Shown: positions 26,845 to 34,080 of the stretch, piece by piece
Layout of the letters: each line of letters opens with the position of its first letter
How positions within the stretch are numbered: the first letter of the stretch is position 1
NCBI GenBank assembly: GCA_013334485.1
Contig: JAAXXL010000012.1
Span: 1 to 53,590 of the forward strand
Source of the DNA: Chlorobiaceae bacterium
GTDB taxonomy: Bacteria > Bacteroidota > Chlorobiia > Chlorobiales > Chlorobiaceae
DNA length: 53,590 bases
Direction of reading: 5' to 3'
The notes under the pieces: model-generated
Told to the model about the DNA's origin: nothing
Seen by the model: only the letters and a program-made list of their open reading frames with translations
Databases searched by the model: none
Program-made: the position numbers and the translations under genes

Positions 26845-27091
26845 TTTTTGTCGCCTTTCTGGCGCTAATTATTCGAATATCATCACCTCGCTCCGTATGC
26901 ACAACAATTAACAAACGGTTTTTGTGCGAGGTTCCAATGACAACAAATCTTTCCTCATTTTCAGAATGCAGGGGATCATGAAGTGTCAATGACAGAGAAT
27001 CTCCAAAAACTGTACTTGCCTCAACGAAAGAAATTCCATGTTTTTGTTCATTACTGAGTGCTTTTTGGCTATCCCACTCAAATGAAAGCAT
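26810..27091 (-). CDS. brnT: BrnT-family toxin (RNase)
   Basis: 93 residues with the BrnT core: FEWDSQKALSNEQKHGISFVEAS, FGDSLSLTLHDP, ERFVVIGTSHKNRLLIVVHTERGDDIRIISARKAT and a C-terminal ERLQYE. This RelE-fold family cleaves RNA. The order toxin then antitoxin with overlap is typical. The pair lies inside the ABC exporter operon, between ATPase and permease genes, with its own 157-bp upstream region (27092-27248) that can hold a promoter. Confidence 0.9.
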   Translation of the reverse strand: MLSFEWDSQKALSNEQKHGISFVEASTVFGDSLSLTLHDPLHSENEERFVVIGTSHKNRLLIVVHTERGDDIRIISARKATKNERLQYESNAG

Positions 27092-27248
27092 GTTTAACTA
27101 TTTTAATAAAGCGTTTAGCGAACGTTTATCCCGGCAACCGAATGACAACATTTCAATTGTTTTAATTATACGCAAAATATCACAAGCGCTGAAATCACCG
27201 AAAGAATAACGGTGTGATTGATGCATGAACTACGCATAACCGGTTCAT

Positions 27249-27986
27249 TTAAAACGTTTTGTCATGTCTGGCCAGATTGATAAACACCTCGTTCATGCTC
27301 TCTACTCCGTGCTGCCGCTTTAACGCTTCAGGAGTGTCAAGTGCAGCCACTCGGCCATCAACCATGATCGAGATGCGGTCGCAATACTCGGCTTCATCCA
27401 TGTAGTGCGTTGTCACAAAAACCGTCACGCCCTTTTCGGATGCCTCGTAGATCATATCCCAGAAGCGCCGCCGTGTTATCGGATCAACTCCTCCTGTCGG
27501 CTCGTCGAGAAAAACGATTTTCGGCTCATGCAAAATAGCCACGGAAAAAGCGAGCTTCTGCTTCCATCCGAGAGGCAGTGAACGAAGGAGTGTATTGGCT
27601 GCATGCTGCAAATCAAGAGTCTCAAGCAGCTTCGCACTCTTCTCCCTGATTGCCGTGTCGGTGAGGCCGTAGATTCCTGCGAAAAAACGGATGTTCTCTT
27701 TCACCGTCAGGTCATCGTAGAGCGAAAATCGCTGGCTCATATAACCGATGTTCCGCTTCACCTTCTCGGACTCGGTGTAGAGGTCAAATCCTGCAACAGA
27801 AGCTGCTCCAGTTGAAGGCGTGAGCAGTCCGGTCAGCATCCTGATTGCGGTGGTCTTGCCCGCACCGTTTGCGCCGAGAAATCCGAATATCTCCCCTTTG
27901 TCGACCGAAAAGCTTAACTCGTCCACTGCAATAAAATCGCCGAAGCGGCGGGTAAGCTTGTCGGTAAAAATAACCGGCTTAACCAT
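27249..27986 (-). CDS. ABC transporter ATPase (YbhF C-terminal-half-like)
   Basis: 245 residues. Walker A GANGAGKTT is at 38-46, the Q-loop region is YMSQRFSLYDDLTV, and Walker B is IVFLDEPTGGVDP, with the switch His in VTTHYMDEA. The ABC signature is the atypical LPLGWKQKLAF seen in the second half of YbhF-type proteins. E. coli YbhF carries two such domains in one chain; here they are split between two genes overlapping by 8 bp. It drives the exporter encoded around it. Confidence 0.93.
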   Translation of the reverse strand: MVKPVIFTDKLTRRFGDFIAVDELSFSVDKGEIFGFLGANGAGKTTAIRMLTGLLTPSTGAASVAGFDLYTESEKVKRNIGYMSQRFSLYDDLTVKENIRFFAGIYGLTDTAIREKSAKLLETLDLQHAANTLLRSLPLGWKQKLAFSVAILHEPKIVFLDEPTGGVDPITRRRFWDMIYEASEKGVTVFVTTHYMDEAEYCDRISIMVDGRVAALDTPEALKRQHGVESMNEVFINLARHDKTF

Positions 27987-28920
27987 CAGGCTCTCCGGTT
28001 TTCGATTCCATAAGCGCCATGAAGGTGTCCTCGATTCCGGGAGTTATCCGCATAACCTCGACCTCCGTAAAACCCTGCCGCTGAAGTGCCTCAAGCAACT
28101 CATCAGGAGTTTGCCCAGGGCATTTGGCGGTATAGTGAACCGCACGGCCAAAGGCATAGACAGAGTGCGCTTCGGTTGTAGATCGCAGCCAGGTTATGAG
28201 CTGCCATGTTTGTCGGGCACGGATGGCAAAGAGGGGCCTGCGGAAAAGGGTGGTGATGGCCGAGGGAGTTTCAACGGCAAGAAGACGCCCCTCCTGCATA
28301 AAGGCTATACGGTCGCAGAGCGCCGCCTCATCCATGTAGGGAGTGGAGACAAGCGTGGTAATCCCCTGCTCCTTCAAGCGGCCAAGCATCTGCCAGAACT
28401 CCGCGCGCGAGATCGCATCGACACCGGTGGTCGGTTCATCAAGCAGGAGCAGCTCAGGCCGGTGAACCAGTGCACAACAGAGCGCAAGCTTCTGCTTCAT
28501 CCCTCCTGAGAGTTTACCTGCCCTCCGGTTTTTGAAGGGCTCAAGCTGGATGTAGATATCACGGATAAGCTCGTAATTCTCAGAGATAGTGGTACCGAAG
28601 ATGGTGGCAAAAAAACGGAGGTTCTCCTCAACCGTCAGATCCTGATAGAGCGAAAATCGACCAGGCATGTAGCCGATCCGGCGGCGGATGTTGCGGTATG
28701 AATCCACCACGTCAAGCCCTGACACTTCGGCTTTACCACCGCCCGGCAAAAGCAGGGTGGCAAGAATTCTGAGCAGGGTTGTCTTGCCTGCCCCGTCAGC
28801 GCCGATAAAACCAAACAGCTCTCCCTCATCTACAGAGAGCGTCATCTCCTGAAGCGCCTCGACAGCGCCAAACCGCTTTGAGAGTGCGGAGAGCTGAACT
28901 GCCCGTTTAGCGATACTCAC
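27979..28920 (-). CDS. ABC transporter ATPase (YbhF N-terminal-half-like)
   Basis: 313 residues. Walker A GADGAGKTT, signature LSGGMKQKLALC, Walker B LLLLDEPTTGVDA, and a C-terminal extension of about 90 residues with FTEVEVMRITPGIEDTFMALM, as in YbhF. The start is GTG at 28920, overlapping the stop of the third 48-residue peptide gene (GTGA). That fixes the start and couples its translation to the peptide gene. Downstream it overlaps the second ATPase. Confidence 0.93.
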   Translation of the reverse strand: MSIAKRAVQLSALSKRFGAVEALQEMTLSVDEGELFGFIGADGAGKTTLLRILATLLLPGGGKAEVSGLDVVDSYRNIRRRIGYMPGRFSLYQDLTVEENLRFFATIFGTTISENYELIRDIYIQLEPFKNRRAGKLSGGMKQKLALCCALVHRPELLLLDEPTTGVDAISRAEFWQMLGRLKEQGITTLVSTPYMDEAALCDRIAFMQEGRLLAVETPSAITTLFRRPLFAIRARQTWQLITWLRSTTEAHSVYAFGRAVHYTAKCPGQTPDELLEALQRQGFTEVEVMRITPGIEDTFMALMESKTGEPDG

Positions 28921-29063
28921 CCAACGCGGGTTCCACCTTTTCCCGCTATCGGAACATCCTGCAACTCCTCCTCCGAACTCTTTTCTCCTGCGGGCTCTGC
29001 ACTCTCCTCTTCGTTGACGATCTCCATCAACTCATCAAACTCACTTGACTCTTCTGTTGACAT
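28917..29063 (-). CDS. 48-residue acidic peptide, paralogue 1 of a tandem set
   Basis: Not recognised as a known family. 48 residues: the conserved part MSTEESSEFDELMEIVNE (1-18) is predicted to be helical, then comes a Glu-rich middle and the tail PIAGKGGTRVG. It has no Cys, no signal peptide and no membrane segment. It matches two upstream paralogues without a single gap. Its TGA overlaps the GTG start of the ATPase gene (GTGA), strong evidence that it is translated and part of the export operon. Possible roles are an exported peptide precursor with a leader, or a small partner of the transporter. No peptide-modifying enzyme gene is nearby. Confidence 0.75.
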   Translation of the reverse strand: MSTEESSEFDELMEIVNEEESAEPAGEKSSEEELQDVPIAGKGGTRVG

Positions 29064-29135
29064 GTTAACTGCATGGATTGTAGTTACCGAGAAAAAATGT
29101 ATCGACATACTCCGAAAATGTTCAGAAGCGGTTTT

Positions 29136-29282
29136 TCACCCGCCTTTACCACCGGCTTTTCCCGTCAGTGGAATTTCCAGCTCCTGCTCCTCTTCACTCT
29201 TTTCTCCTGCGGGCTCTGCACTCTCCCCTTCGTTGACGATCTCCATCAACTCATCGAACTCATTTGACTCTTCTGTTGACAT
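29136..29282 (-). CDS. 48-residue acidic peptide, paralogue 2
   Basis: Same length and plan as its neighbours: MSTEESNEFDELMEIVNE, an acidic middle (GEKSEEEQELE), and tail PLTGKAGGKGG ending in Gly-Gly. The frame is open upstream to an ATG at 29327, but the shared MS(T/V)EES start places the real one at 29282. It shows the same lack of an obvious Shine-Dalgarno as the other two. A MITE-like repeat lies between it and paralogue 3, 51 bp upstream of its start. Confidence 0.72.
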   Translation of the reverse strand: MSTEESNEFDELMEIVNEGESAEPAGEKSEEEQELEIPLTGKAGGKGG

Positions 29283-29332
29283 GATAGTAATTCTTAATTG
29301 ACAGTTAGCACCCTTGACAGATTTCAAGTTTT

Positions 29333-29474
29333 TGGCACCTCTATTAATCTATTCTGCGATTCGATTGCTTCATTAGGCGGTGCTCGAAATCCTCAAGTAC
29401 GCCGTGTACATTCCGGTTTCTGCGCTCCGTCCGCATCGCACTCAAACCGCTCACGACAATTAATAGAGGTGCCC
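29333..29474. repeat. MITE-like repeat, copy 2, inside the peptide gene array
   Basis: Left end TGGCACCTCTATTAAT and right end AATTAATAGAGGTGCCC are inverted repeats. The element is flanked by TTTT on both sides (29329-29332 and 29475-29478). The interior GGTGCTCGAAATCCTCA matches the copies at 17305 and 42584 but is the most diverged. It lies between two peptide genes. Confidence 0.8.
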
Positions 29475-29502
29475 TTTTGATTACTTTATGTGGTGGGACG
29501 CC

Positions 29503-29649
29503 TCACCCTGCGCTTGTTCCACCTCTCTTGAGAATTGGCGTTTCCGGCTCCTCCTCCTCTTCACTACCTTCCCCCTGGGGAACTGCGATCTCCTCTTCAT
29601 TGACGATCTCCATCAACTCGTCGAACTCATTTGACTCTTCTACAGACAT
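29503..29649 (-). CDS. 48-residue acidic peptide, paralogue 3 (first in transcription)
   Basis: 48 codons from ATG 29649 to TGA 29503. It starts MSVEESNEFDELMEIVNEEE, continues with the acidic run GSEEEEEPE, and ends PILKRGGTSAG. Residues 4-6, 8-18, Pro24, Gly26, Pro38, Gly44 and Gly48 are identical in all three paralogues. It lies 117 bp downstream of the HlyD gene. No known family is recognised; the conserved N-terminal half and variable basic tail recall leader and core of a peptide precursor, but this is inference. Confidence 0.72.
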   Translation of the reverse strand: MSVEESNEFDELMEIVNEEEIAVPQGEGSEEEEEPETPILKRGGTSAG

Positions 29650-29766
29650 GGTGCTGTTATTTTTGAGTTAGGAAAAACGTGCAAACCGCACAACAGGAAA
29701 TGTAAGGAAAGATTCTTCTAACAAGCAGCAAGAGCTTGTTTTATATCGCTATTAATACCATCCTGG

Positions 29767-30681
29767 TCACAATGCTCGCTTCTGCAAGCGCACTTCACCC
29801 GGCATACCTATCTTGAGCATGCCATCGCGATTCTGAAGCAGCACCTTGACCGCATAGACCATACTGACCCGCTCCGCTTTAGTCTGAATGATTTTGGGAG
29901 TAAACTCCGCCTTTGAAGAGATCCAGGAAATTGTACCCATGAGCACTTTTCCGTCGCTGGCGGCTCCATCCACCGCCACATCAACAACCTGACCGATCTT
30001 CACTTCCGAAAGCTGGGCACCGCTGAGATAGACCCTGAGATAGATGCGCTCAAGATCAGCGATCCGGTACAACGCTTTTCCTGATGAAGCAAGCTCTCCC
30101 TGCTCGGCATATCTGGAGAGTACCACACCGGTAACCGGGTTTCTGACTGTGCATTTGCGGAGCTGGTCATCTATCCGGGAAAGAGCAGCATCATGAGCTT
30201 TGATCTCGGCAGAAAGTGCGGGATACTCGGCCTCAAGAGATCCTCTCTGCCTCTCAAGTACGGTGATCCGGTTCTCAAACTCCTCAAGCTGCCGTGTGGG
30301 TACCGCCCCTTCACTGACCAGCCTCCTGTAGCGATCACGGTCACGAATCAGGTTTGATCGCTCCTGTTGCAGCACGCTGATTTTAGCACCGAGTCCGGGC
30401 GCTTTTGCCACAAGAGCCTCCCGTTCAGCCTTGAGCTGCATCCTCGAGTAGTGGAACTGCGTGGTATCAATAACAGCGGTAATCACCCCTTTCTGCAGGG
30501 TAGAGCCCTCCTCAGCATCGAAGTGCAGCAGCCTGCCGCTTGATTCAGCCGACACAACAACCTCGGTTGCTTCGAAATTGCCGTATCCATCAGCCTTGTC
30601 ATTACTGTGGCAACCGGAAAAGAGAAGCGTGAAAAGCAGAGAGATGGAAGCTCGCCTTACCCATGCATCAAGTCGGAACAT
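29767..30681 (-). CDS. HlyD/YbhG-like membrane fusion lipoprotein
   Basis: 304 residues. The N-terminus is a lipoprotein signal with lipobox FSGC (Cys24). A biotinyl-lipoyl-like domain (SSGRLLHFDAEEGSTLQKG) flanks a coiled-coil hairpin (about 75-170). A beta-barrel domain with VRNPVTGVVLSRYAEQGE and KIGMPGEVRL follows. It would link the inner-membrane ABC-2 permeases to an outer-membrane channel. It is the first gene of the export operon on the minus strand, followed by the three peptide genes and the ATPases. Confidence 0.92.
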   Translation of the reverse strand: MFRLDAWVRRASISLLFTLLFSGCHSNDKADGYGNFEATEVVVSAESSGRLLHFDAEEGSTLQKGVITAVIDTTQFHYSRMQLKAEREALVAKAPGLGAKISVLQQERSNLIRDRDRYRRLVSEGAVPTRQLEEFENRITVLERQRGSLEAEYPALSAEIKAHDAALSRIDDQLRKCTVRNPVTGVVLSRYAEQGELASSGKALYRIADLERIYLRVYLSGAQLSEVKIGQVVDVAVDGAASDGKVLMGTISWISSKAEFTPKIIQTKAERVSMVYAVKVLLQNRDGMLKIGMPGEVRLQKRAL

Positions 30682-31065
30682 TTTTTAACAGGAACAGGTT
30701 AGCCAAAGTTTGCCCTTCTATTTAAAATACCCTTTTCACATTCCGGGAAAGGCTTTTGTGATGTCAGAGTTATCAAGCTGCTCTTCGCCTCTCACGGAGT
30801 GAACCCGAGGCCCTGTTCTTCAAATGTAATGGCAACGTGATTGATTACCAAGCTCCTCAATCCGGAGTCAACGCGCCACAAGCCTTAATGTTTCGATTCC
30901 AGTGTGCAGAGTATTCTTGTATTGAGCTATTTTTACTCATTAGAGTCTCTTGAAGAAAAAAAGCGCTCCTAACTTGAATTATCTCAAGTTATTGAAATAA
31001 GGGATATTTATACGTTATTTCAGTTTAACCTGAATTGAAATCAATAACCATATATCGAAAAAAAG
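30682..31065. other. Divergent regulatory region between the export operon and the HTH gene
   Basis: No gene is seen. It separates the minus-strand HlyD operon from the plus-strand small regulator gene and holds two inverted repeats close to the latter. Confidence 0.5.
30971..31021. promoter_or_regulatory. Two operator-like inverted repeats
   Basis: AACTTGA-N6-TCAAGTT at 30971-30990, and GAAATAA-N14-TTATTTC at 30994-31021. Both have 7-bp perfect arms and lie 45-95 bp before the start of the small winged-helix-like gene. They are candidate binding sites for that protein or another dimeric regulator. Confidence 0.4.
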
Positions 31066-31242
31066 ATGACGGCAAAAGAGAGAGTACTGGAAGTCATGAA
31101 AAAAGAGGGATCACCCATGAACGCAGGGAAGATCACCGAAATCAGTGGCCTTGAACGCAAAGAGGTTGACAAGGCAATGAAAGATCTGAAGGATGAAGGG
31201 GTGATTATCTCTCCGAAACGCTGTTTCTGGGAGCCGGCATAA
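31066..31242 (+). CDS. Small winged-helix-like protein, 58 residues
   Basis: ATG 31066 to TAA 31240-31242. The chain [38 protein letters not shown] and [15 protein letters not shown] has the helix - helix - recognition helix - beta hairpin pattern of a minimal winged-helix DNA-binding domain, with the conserved short wing at the end. It is encoded alone, 64 bp before the IIA-like gene. The target is unknown; the palindromes upstream suggest autoregulation (inference). Confidence 0.75.
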   Translation: MTAKERVLEVMKKEGSPMNAGKITEISGLERKEVDKAMKDLKDEGVIISPKRCFWEPA

Positions 31243-31306
31243 GGGCCTCACTGGTTGTAATGCCTCTTGTTTCTGAGATAAAACTATCCTGAAAGGCAAG
31301 CGCTCC

Positions 31307-31927
31307 ATGAACAAAACACCGAAAAACATCCGGCAACACACTGAATCCGGGGTTAAGGGGTTACTTGTAACTGCCCTGGAGAAGGCCAAAAATCTTTGCC
31401 CGGCGTTATTTACCCGGCACGGTGTAGAGGAAAAAGCGCAGAAAGAGCATGCATCCCTGAAGAACAGAGCAAGTGACGGGACGGGTATCAAGCCCACAAA
31501 CGAGTGGCAGGAGTTGGTTATCAATGCGCCTATTCTGCTACTGGAGGAGGGTGTAGATAAGGAAAGAGCTTTTGAACTGCTGCTCCACGAATGCTGCTCG
31601 GCCAACAGCGGAATTGACGAAAAAAGTGCATTCAGGAGCCTGCTGGAACGTGAAGCTCAAGGCGCCACATTTGTAGGCTCTGACATTGCCATACCCCATG
31701 CAAGACTTGAGAGCATAAAACGGGCTCTGGTTGTTATCGGTGTAAGCAAAAAGGGTGTTGTTGACCGGCACTCAGGAAACTCGGCCCGGATAATCTTCCT
31801 CCTCCTGACTCCATCTTCTGACCCGAACAGCCATATAAGAATGCTCGGAGTGATTACAAGATTGGCATCCGACAAGGAGTGGCGCACAAAGACAATACGT
31901 GAAGCTGAACGGGAAAAAATCAGATAG
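31307..31927 (+). CDS. PTS EIIA (type 2, PtsN-like) domain protein
   Basis: 206 residues. The first 65 or so are basic and unrecognised. From about 70 an EIIA fructose/nitrogen-type domain follows, with the phosphorylatable His131 in GSDIAIPHARLESI and the later IIFLLLTPSSDPNSHIRMLGVITRL. No PTS permease gene is nearby, so a regulatory role like that of PtsN is more likely than sugar uptake. It ends just before a strong bidirectional terminator. Confidence 0.85.
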   Translation: MNKTPKNIRQHTESGVKGLLVTALEKAKNLCPALFTRHGVEEKAQKEHASLKNRASDGTGIKPTNEWQELVINAPILLLEEGVDKERAFELLLHECCSANSGIDEKSAFRSLLEREAQGATFVGSDIAIPHARLESIKRALVVIGVSKKGVVDRHSGNSARIIFLLLTPSSDPNSHIRMLGVITRLASDKEWRTKTIREAEREKIR

Positions 31928-31943
31928 AGGGCGCTGTTCCGGA

Positions 31944-31990
31944 TAAAAAAAGCCCCCTCAACCAAAGGCGAAGGGGGCTCTTTTTTTAAA
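31944..31990. terminator. Bidirectional rho-independent terminator
   Basis: Stem AGCCCCCT (31951-31958) with AGGGGGCT (31972-31979). It is flanked by poly-A on the left and poly-T on the right, so it works in both directions between the convergent EIIA-like and chlorosome genes. Confidence 0.88.
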
Positions 31991-32001
31991 GTAAAAACAG
32001 G

Positions 32002-32235
32002 TTACTTTTTAGGCGCAATAGCTGATGATACACTCTGGAGTACATTGTTCAGTGTACCGGCAAGATTGGTCGCTAAATCAGTAACTGTTTTTGCAAGTGG
32101 TTCTGCAATCTGTGACACGGTTTTGATACCGCTGTTCAGGGCATCAATCTGGAGCTGAAATACCTTACCAATAGTATCAGTAAGACTATTAATAGCGCCG
32201 GAGAAGTCAACATTTACGTTTGATCCGTTTGACAT
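32002..32235 (-). CDS. csmB: Chlorosome envelope protein, CsmB/CsmF type
   Basis: 77 residues without Cys or Trp. It opens MSNGSNVNVDFSGAINSLTD, continues with amphipathic Ala/Val/Leu-rich helices, and ends NVLQSVSSAIAPKK. Length, N-terminus and composition fit the CsmB/CsmF proteins of the chlorosome envelope, from memory of the family. These small proteins coat the bacteriochlorophyll-filled antenna organelle of green sulfur bacteria. csmB is more likely than csmF, but the paralogues cannot be separated with certainty. Monocistronic, between a strong terminator and an A/T-rich upstream region. Confidence 0.72.
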   Translation of the reverse strand: MSNGSNVNVDFSGAINSLTDTIGKVFQLQIDALNSGIKTVSQIAEPLAKTVTDLATNLAGTLNNVLQSVSSAIAPKK

Positions 32236-32674
32236 GGCTGTATTGGTTTAAGTTATTGAGATGGACGAAAAAAACAATTTCGATGTCCCATGTATATTGT
32301 TGTATATAAAATATACTATTTCATCAAATACAACTAATTGATTGTTACGTTTTTTTTTAACAATCCCGCATTTACCAACGTCCGAAATAATCCTCTATAC
32401 CCTTATATAGCTGTTATTTGGCTCTCTATTTATAACCAAAGGAATGATCTCCGGGCAGAAGTTTATTTGTTTTTTTTATTATCATGGAGAGGGAAAAGCT
32501 TGTGTATCCACAGCAAAAACAGCTCATTCTGCATGCATAAAAAAATCCCTGTTTTGTTGAACTTGCACGATGAGCATGGAAGGGGATAATTATTTTTTTT
32601 GTAAACCCGCAGAAAATCATTAACAATCGTTAATTCAAGCAAAAGAAAACAAACATAAATAACAGTCGCTAACT
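32236..32674. other. A/T-rich divergent region upstream of csmB and cysK
   Basis: No gene is supported. It contains the near-palindrome GTATATAAAATATAC (32302-32316), about 70 bp upstream of the chlorosome gene start, and long A/T runs. It probably carries both promoters; no element could be assigned with confidence. Confidence 0.45.
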
Positions 32675-33628
32675 ATGGGAAGTATCGCAAAAAAACTGAC
32701 CGACCTGATCGGTAACACTCCGCTGCTTGATCTCGGCAATTTCAGTCTTGAGAATGGTGCTGCCGCATCGATTATTGCCAAACTTGAATACTTCAATCCT
32801 GGGGGTAGCGTCAAAGACCGAATCGGGTTTGCCATGATTGAGGATGGAGAGAAAAAGGGAGCCATCAACAAGGATACCGTCATCATTGAACCAACCAGCG
32901 GCAACACCGGTATTGCCCTTGCATTCATTGCCGCAGCCAAAGGGTACCGCCTGATTCTCACCATGCCTGAAACCATGAGTATTGAACGCCGCAACCTGCT
33001 CAAGGCTCTTGGTGCGGAACTGGTTCTTACTCCCGGACCGGACGGGATGACCGGCGCAATAAAAAAAGCCGAAGCACTTCACGCAGAAAACGCAAACTCT
33101 TTTCTTCCCCAGCAGTTCAAAAACCCTGCGAATCCTGAGATCCACCGAAAAACCACGGCTGAAGAGATCTGGAAGGATACCGATGGAAAGGTTGATATTT
33201 TTATCAGCGGTGTCGGTACCGGCGGCACCATTACCGGTGTCGGAGAGGTGTTGAAGCAGCGTAACCCTGATGTCAAAATTGTGGCCGTTGAGCCGTTCGA
33301 CTCCCCTGTTATATCCGGAGGAAAACCAGGACCACATAAAATACAGGGCATCGGTGCCGGCTTTATTCCTGATATCCTCAACAGGGATATTATTGATGAG
33401 ATCGTTCTTGTTAAAAACGAGGATGCCCTTCGCACCGGGCGCACGCTCGCCCGCACAGAGGGGCTTATTGTAGGTATCTCATCGGGAGCTGCCGCATATG
33501 CAGCCTTGCAGGTCGCTCAGCGTGAAGAGAACAAGGGGAAAAATATTGTTGTCATTCTGCCTGATACCGGCGAACGCTACCTTTCGACCCTCCTCTATCA
33601 GTTTGAACCTGAAGAGAACAATTTATAA
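32675..33628 (+). CDS. cysK: Cysteine synthase (O-acetylserine sulfhydrylase)
   Basis: 317 residues, a PLP fold-type II enzyme. The cofactor lysine is Lys47 in [11 protein letters not shown]. The phosphate and substrate loops are [12 protein letters not shown] and [17 protein letters not shown], and [12 protein letters not shown] and [13 protein letters not shown] complete the family pattern. It makes cysteine from O-acetylserine and sulfide, which is abundant in the habitat of green sulfur bacteria. Single gene ending in a long hairpin. Confidence 0.95.
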   Translation: MGSIAKKLTDLIGNTPLLDLGNFSLENGAAASIIAKLEYFNPGGSVKDRIGFAMIEDGEKKGAINKDTVIIEPTSGNTGIALAFIAAAKGYRLILTMPETMSIERRNLLKALGAELVLTPGPDGMTGAIKKAEALHAENANSFLPQQFKNPANPEIHRKTTAEEIWKDTDGKVDIFISGVGTGGTITGVGEVLKQRNPDVKIVAVEPFDSPVISGGKPGPHKIQGIGAGFIPDILNRDIIDEIVLVKNEDALRTGRTLARTEGLIVGISSGAAAYAALQVAQREENKGKNIVVILPDTGERYLSTLLYQFEPEENNL

Positions 33629-33650
33629 CCCATCCATCCTTTCAATGGAC

Positions 33651-33687
33651 ATGAAGAAGCATGACTAAAAAAACCATGCTTCTTCAT
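33651..33687 (+). terminator. Long hairpin after cysK
   Basis: A perfect 13-bp stem ATGAAGAAGCATG / CATGCTTCTTCAT with an 11-base A-rich loop, 23 bp after the cysK stop. It lacks a T-run behind the stem, so it may be a weak terminator or an RNA-stabilising structure. Confidence 0.6.
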
Positions 33688-33778
33688 GATACCATCACAT
33701 CCTTACGGTTTCAGTATTTTTGCAAAGAGTGAGCAACCTCTCCATTTAATTCGAAAAAGCCTGCCGGAGTCTCCTCCT

Positions 33779-34024
33779 TTATACCTGATCAAGAGATGCC
33801 GGTGGATCGGTTTTTGTCAGAATACCATCAGCAACAAGTTTTTCAATCGCCTTGGAAAGCTGATCATGTGTTCTGAGCAGTGCCGGAACTGAAAGTGCCA
33901 GCGCTGCTACCGGACGGATATTTGCCTTCTCATCTTCGACCTGAAGAATGTTGACAATATCAAAACGAATAATGCCATCAATAAGCGTGATGTTGGCGAT
34001 TCCGTCGGCATAGATGGTCTGCAT
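33779..34024 (-). CDS. Unknown 81-residue protein downstream of tolC
   Basis: Not recognised. From ATG 34024, which has the good site AAAGGGAG upstream, it runs MQTIYADGIANITLIDGIIRFDIVNI, then a helix-rich part with ALALSVPALLRTHDQLSKAIEKLVADG. It has no signal peptide and no membrane segment. The frame is open further upstream to 34102, but that part overlaps the tolC end and lacks a site. It is 56 bp after tolC and likely the last gene of the type I secretion operon, so it may be an accessory factor (inference). Confidence 0.7.
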   Translation of the reverse strand: MQTIYADGIANITLIDGIIRFDIVNILQVEDEKANIRPVAALALSVPALLRTHDQLSKAIEKLVADGILTKTDPPASLDQV

Positions 34025-34080
34025 GCTTTTTTCTCCCTTTAACTGGTTGTGGTAATGAGATATCGTGAATTGTACAAAAA

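Noticed and set aside
28917-29649. Pup-like or ubiquitin-like modifiers, because the peptides are small, acidic and Gly-Gly ending in one case
   Set aside because: Only one of three ends in Gly-Gly, the Pup C-terminal signature is absent, and no ligase or proteasome gene is nearby.
28917-30681. A standard RiPP cluster with modifying enzyme
   Set aside because: No YcaO, lanthionine synthetase, radical SAM or C39 protease gene lies in the region; the tails lack Cys and have few Ser/Thr. The exporter is ABC-2 type, not a peptidase-containing one.
32338-32589. 83-codon frame between csmB and cysK
   Set aside because: A/T-rich region, Phe/Asn-rich translation without a family match or ribosome binding site.
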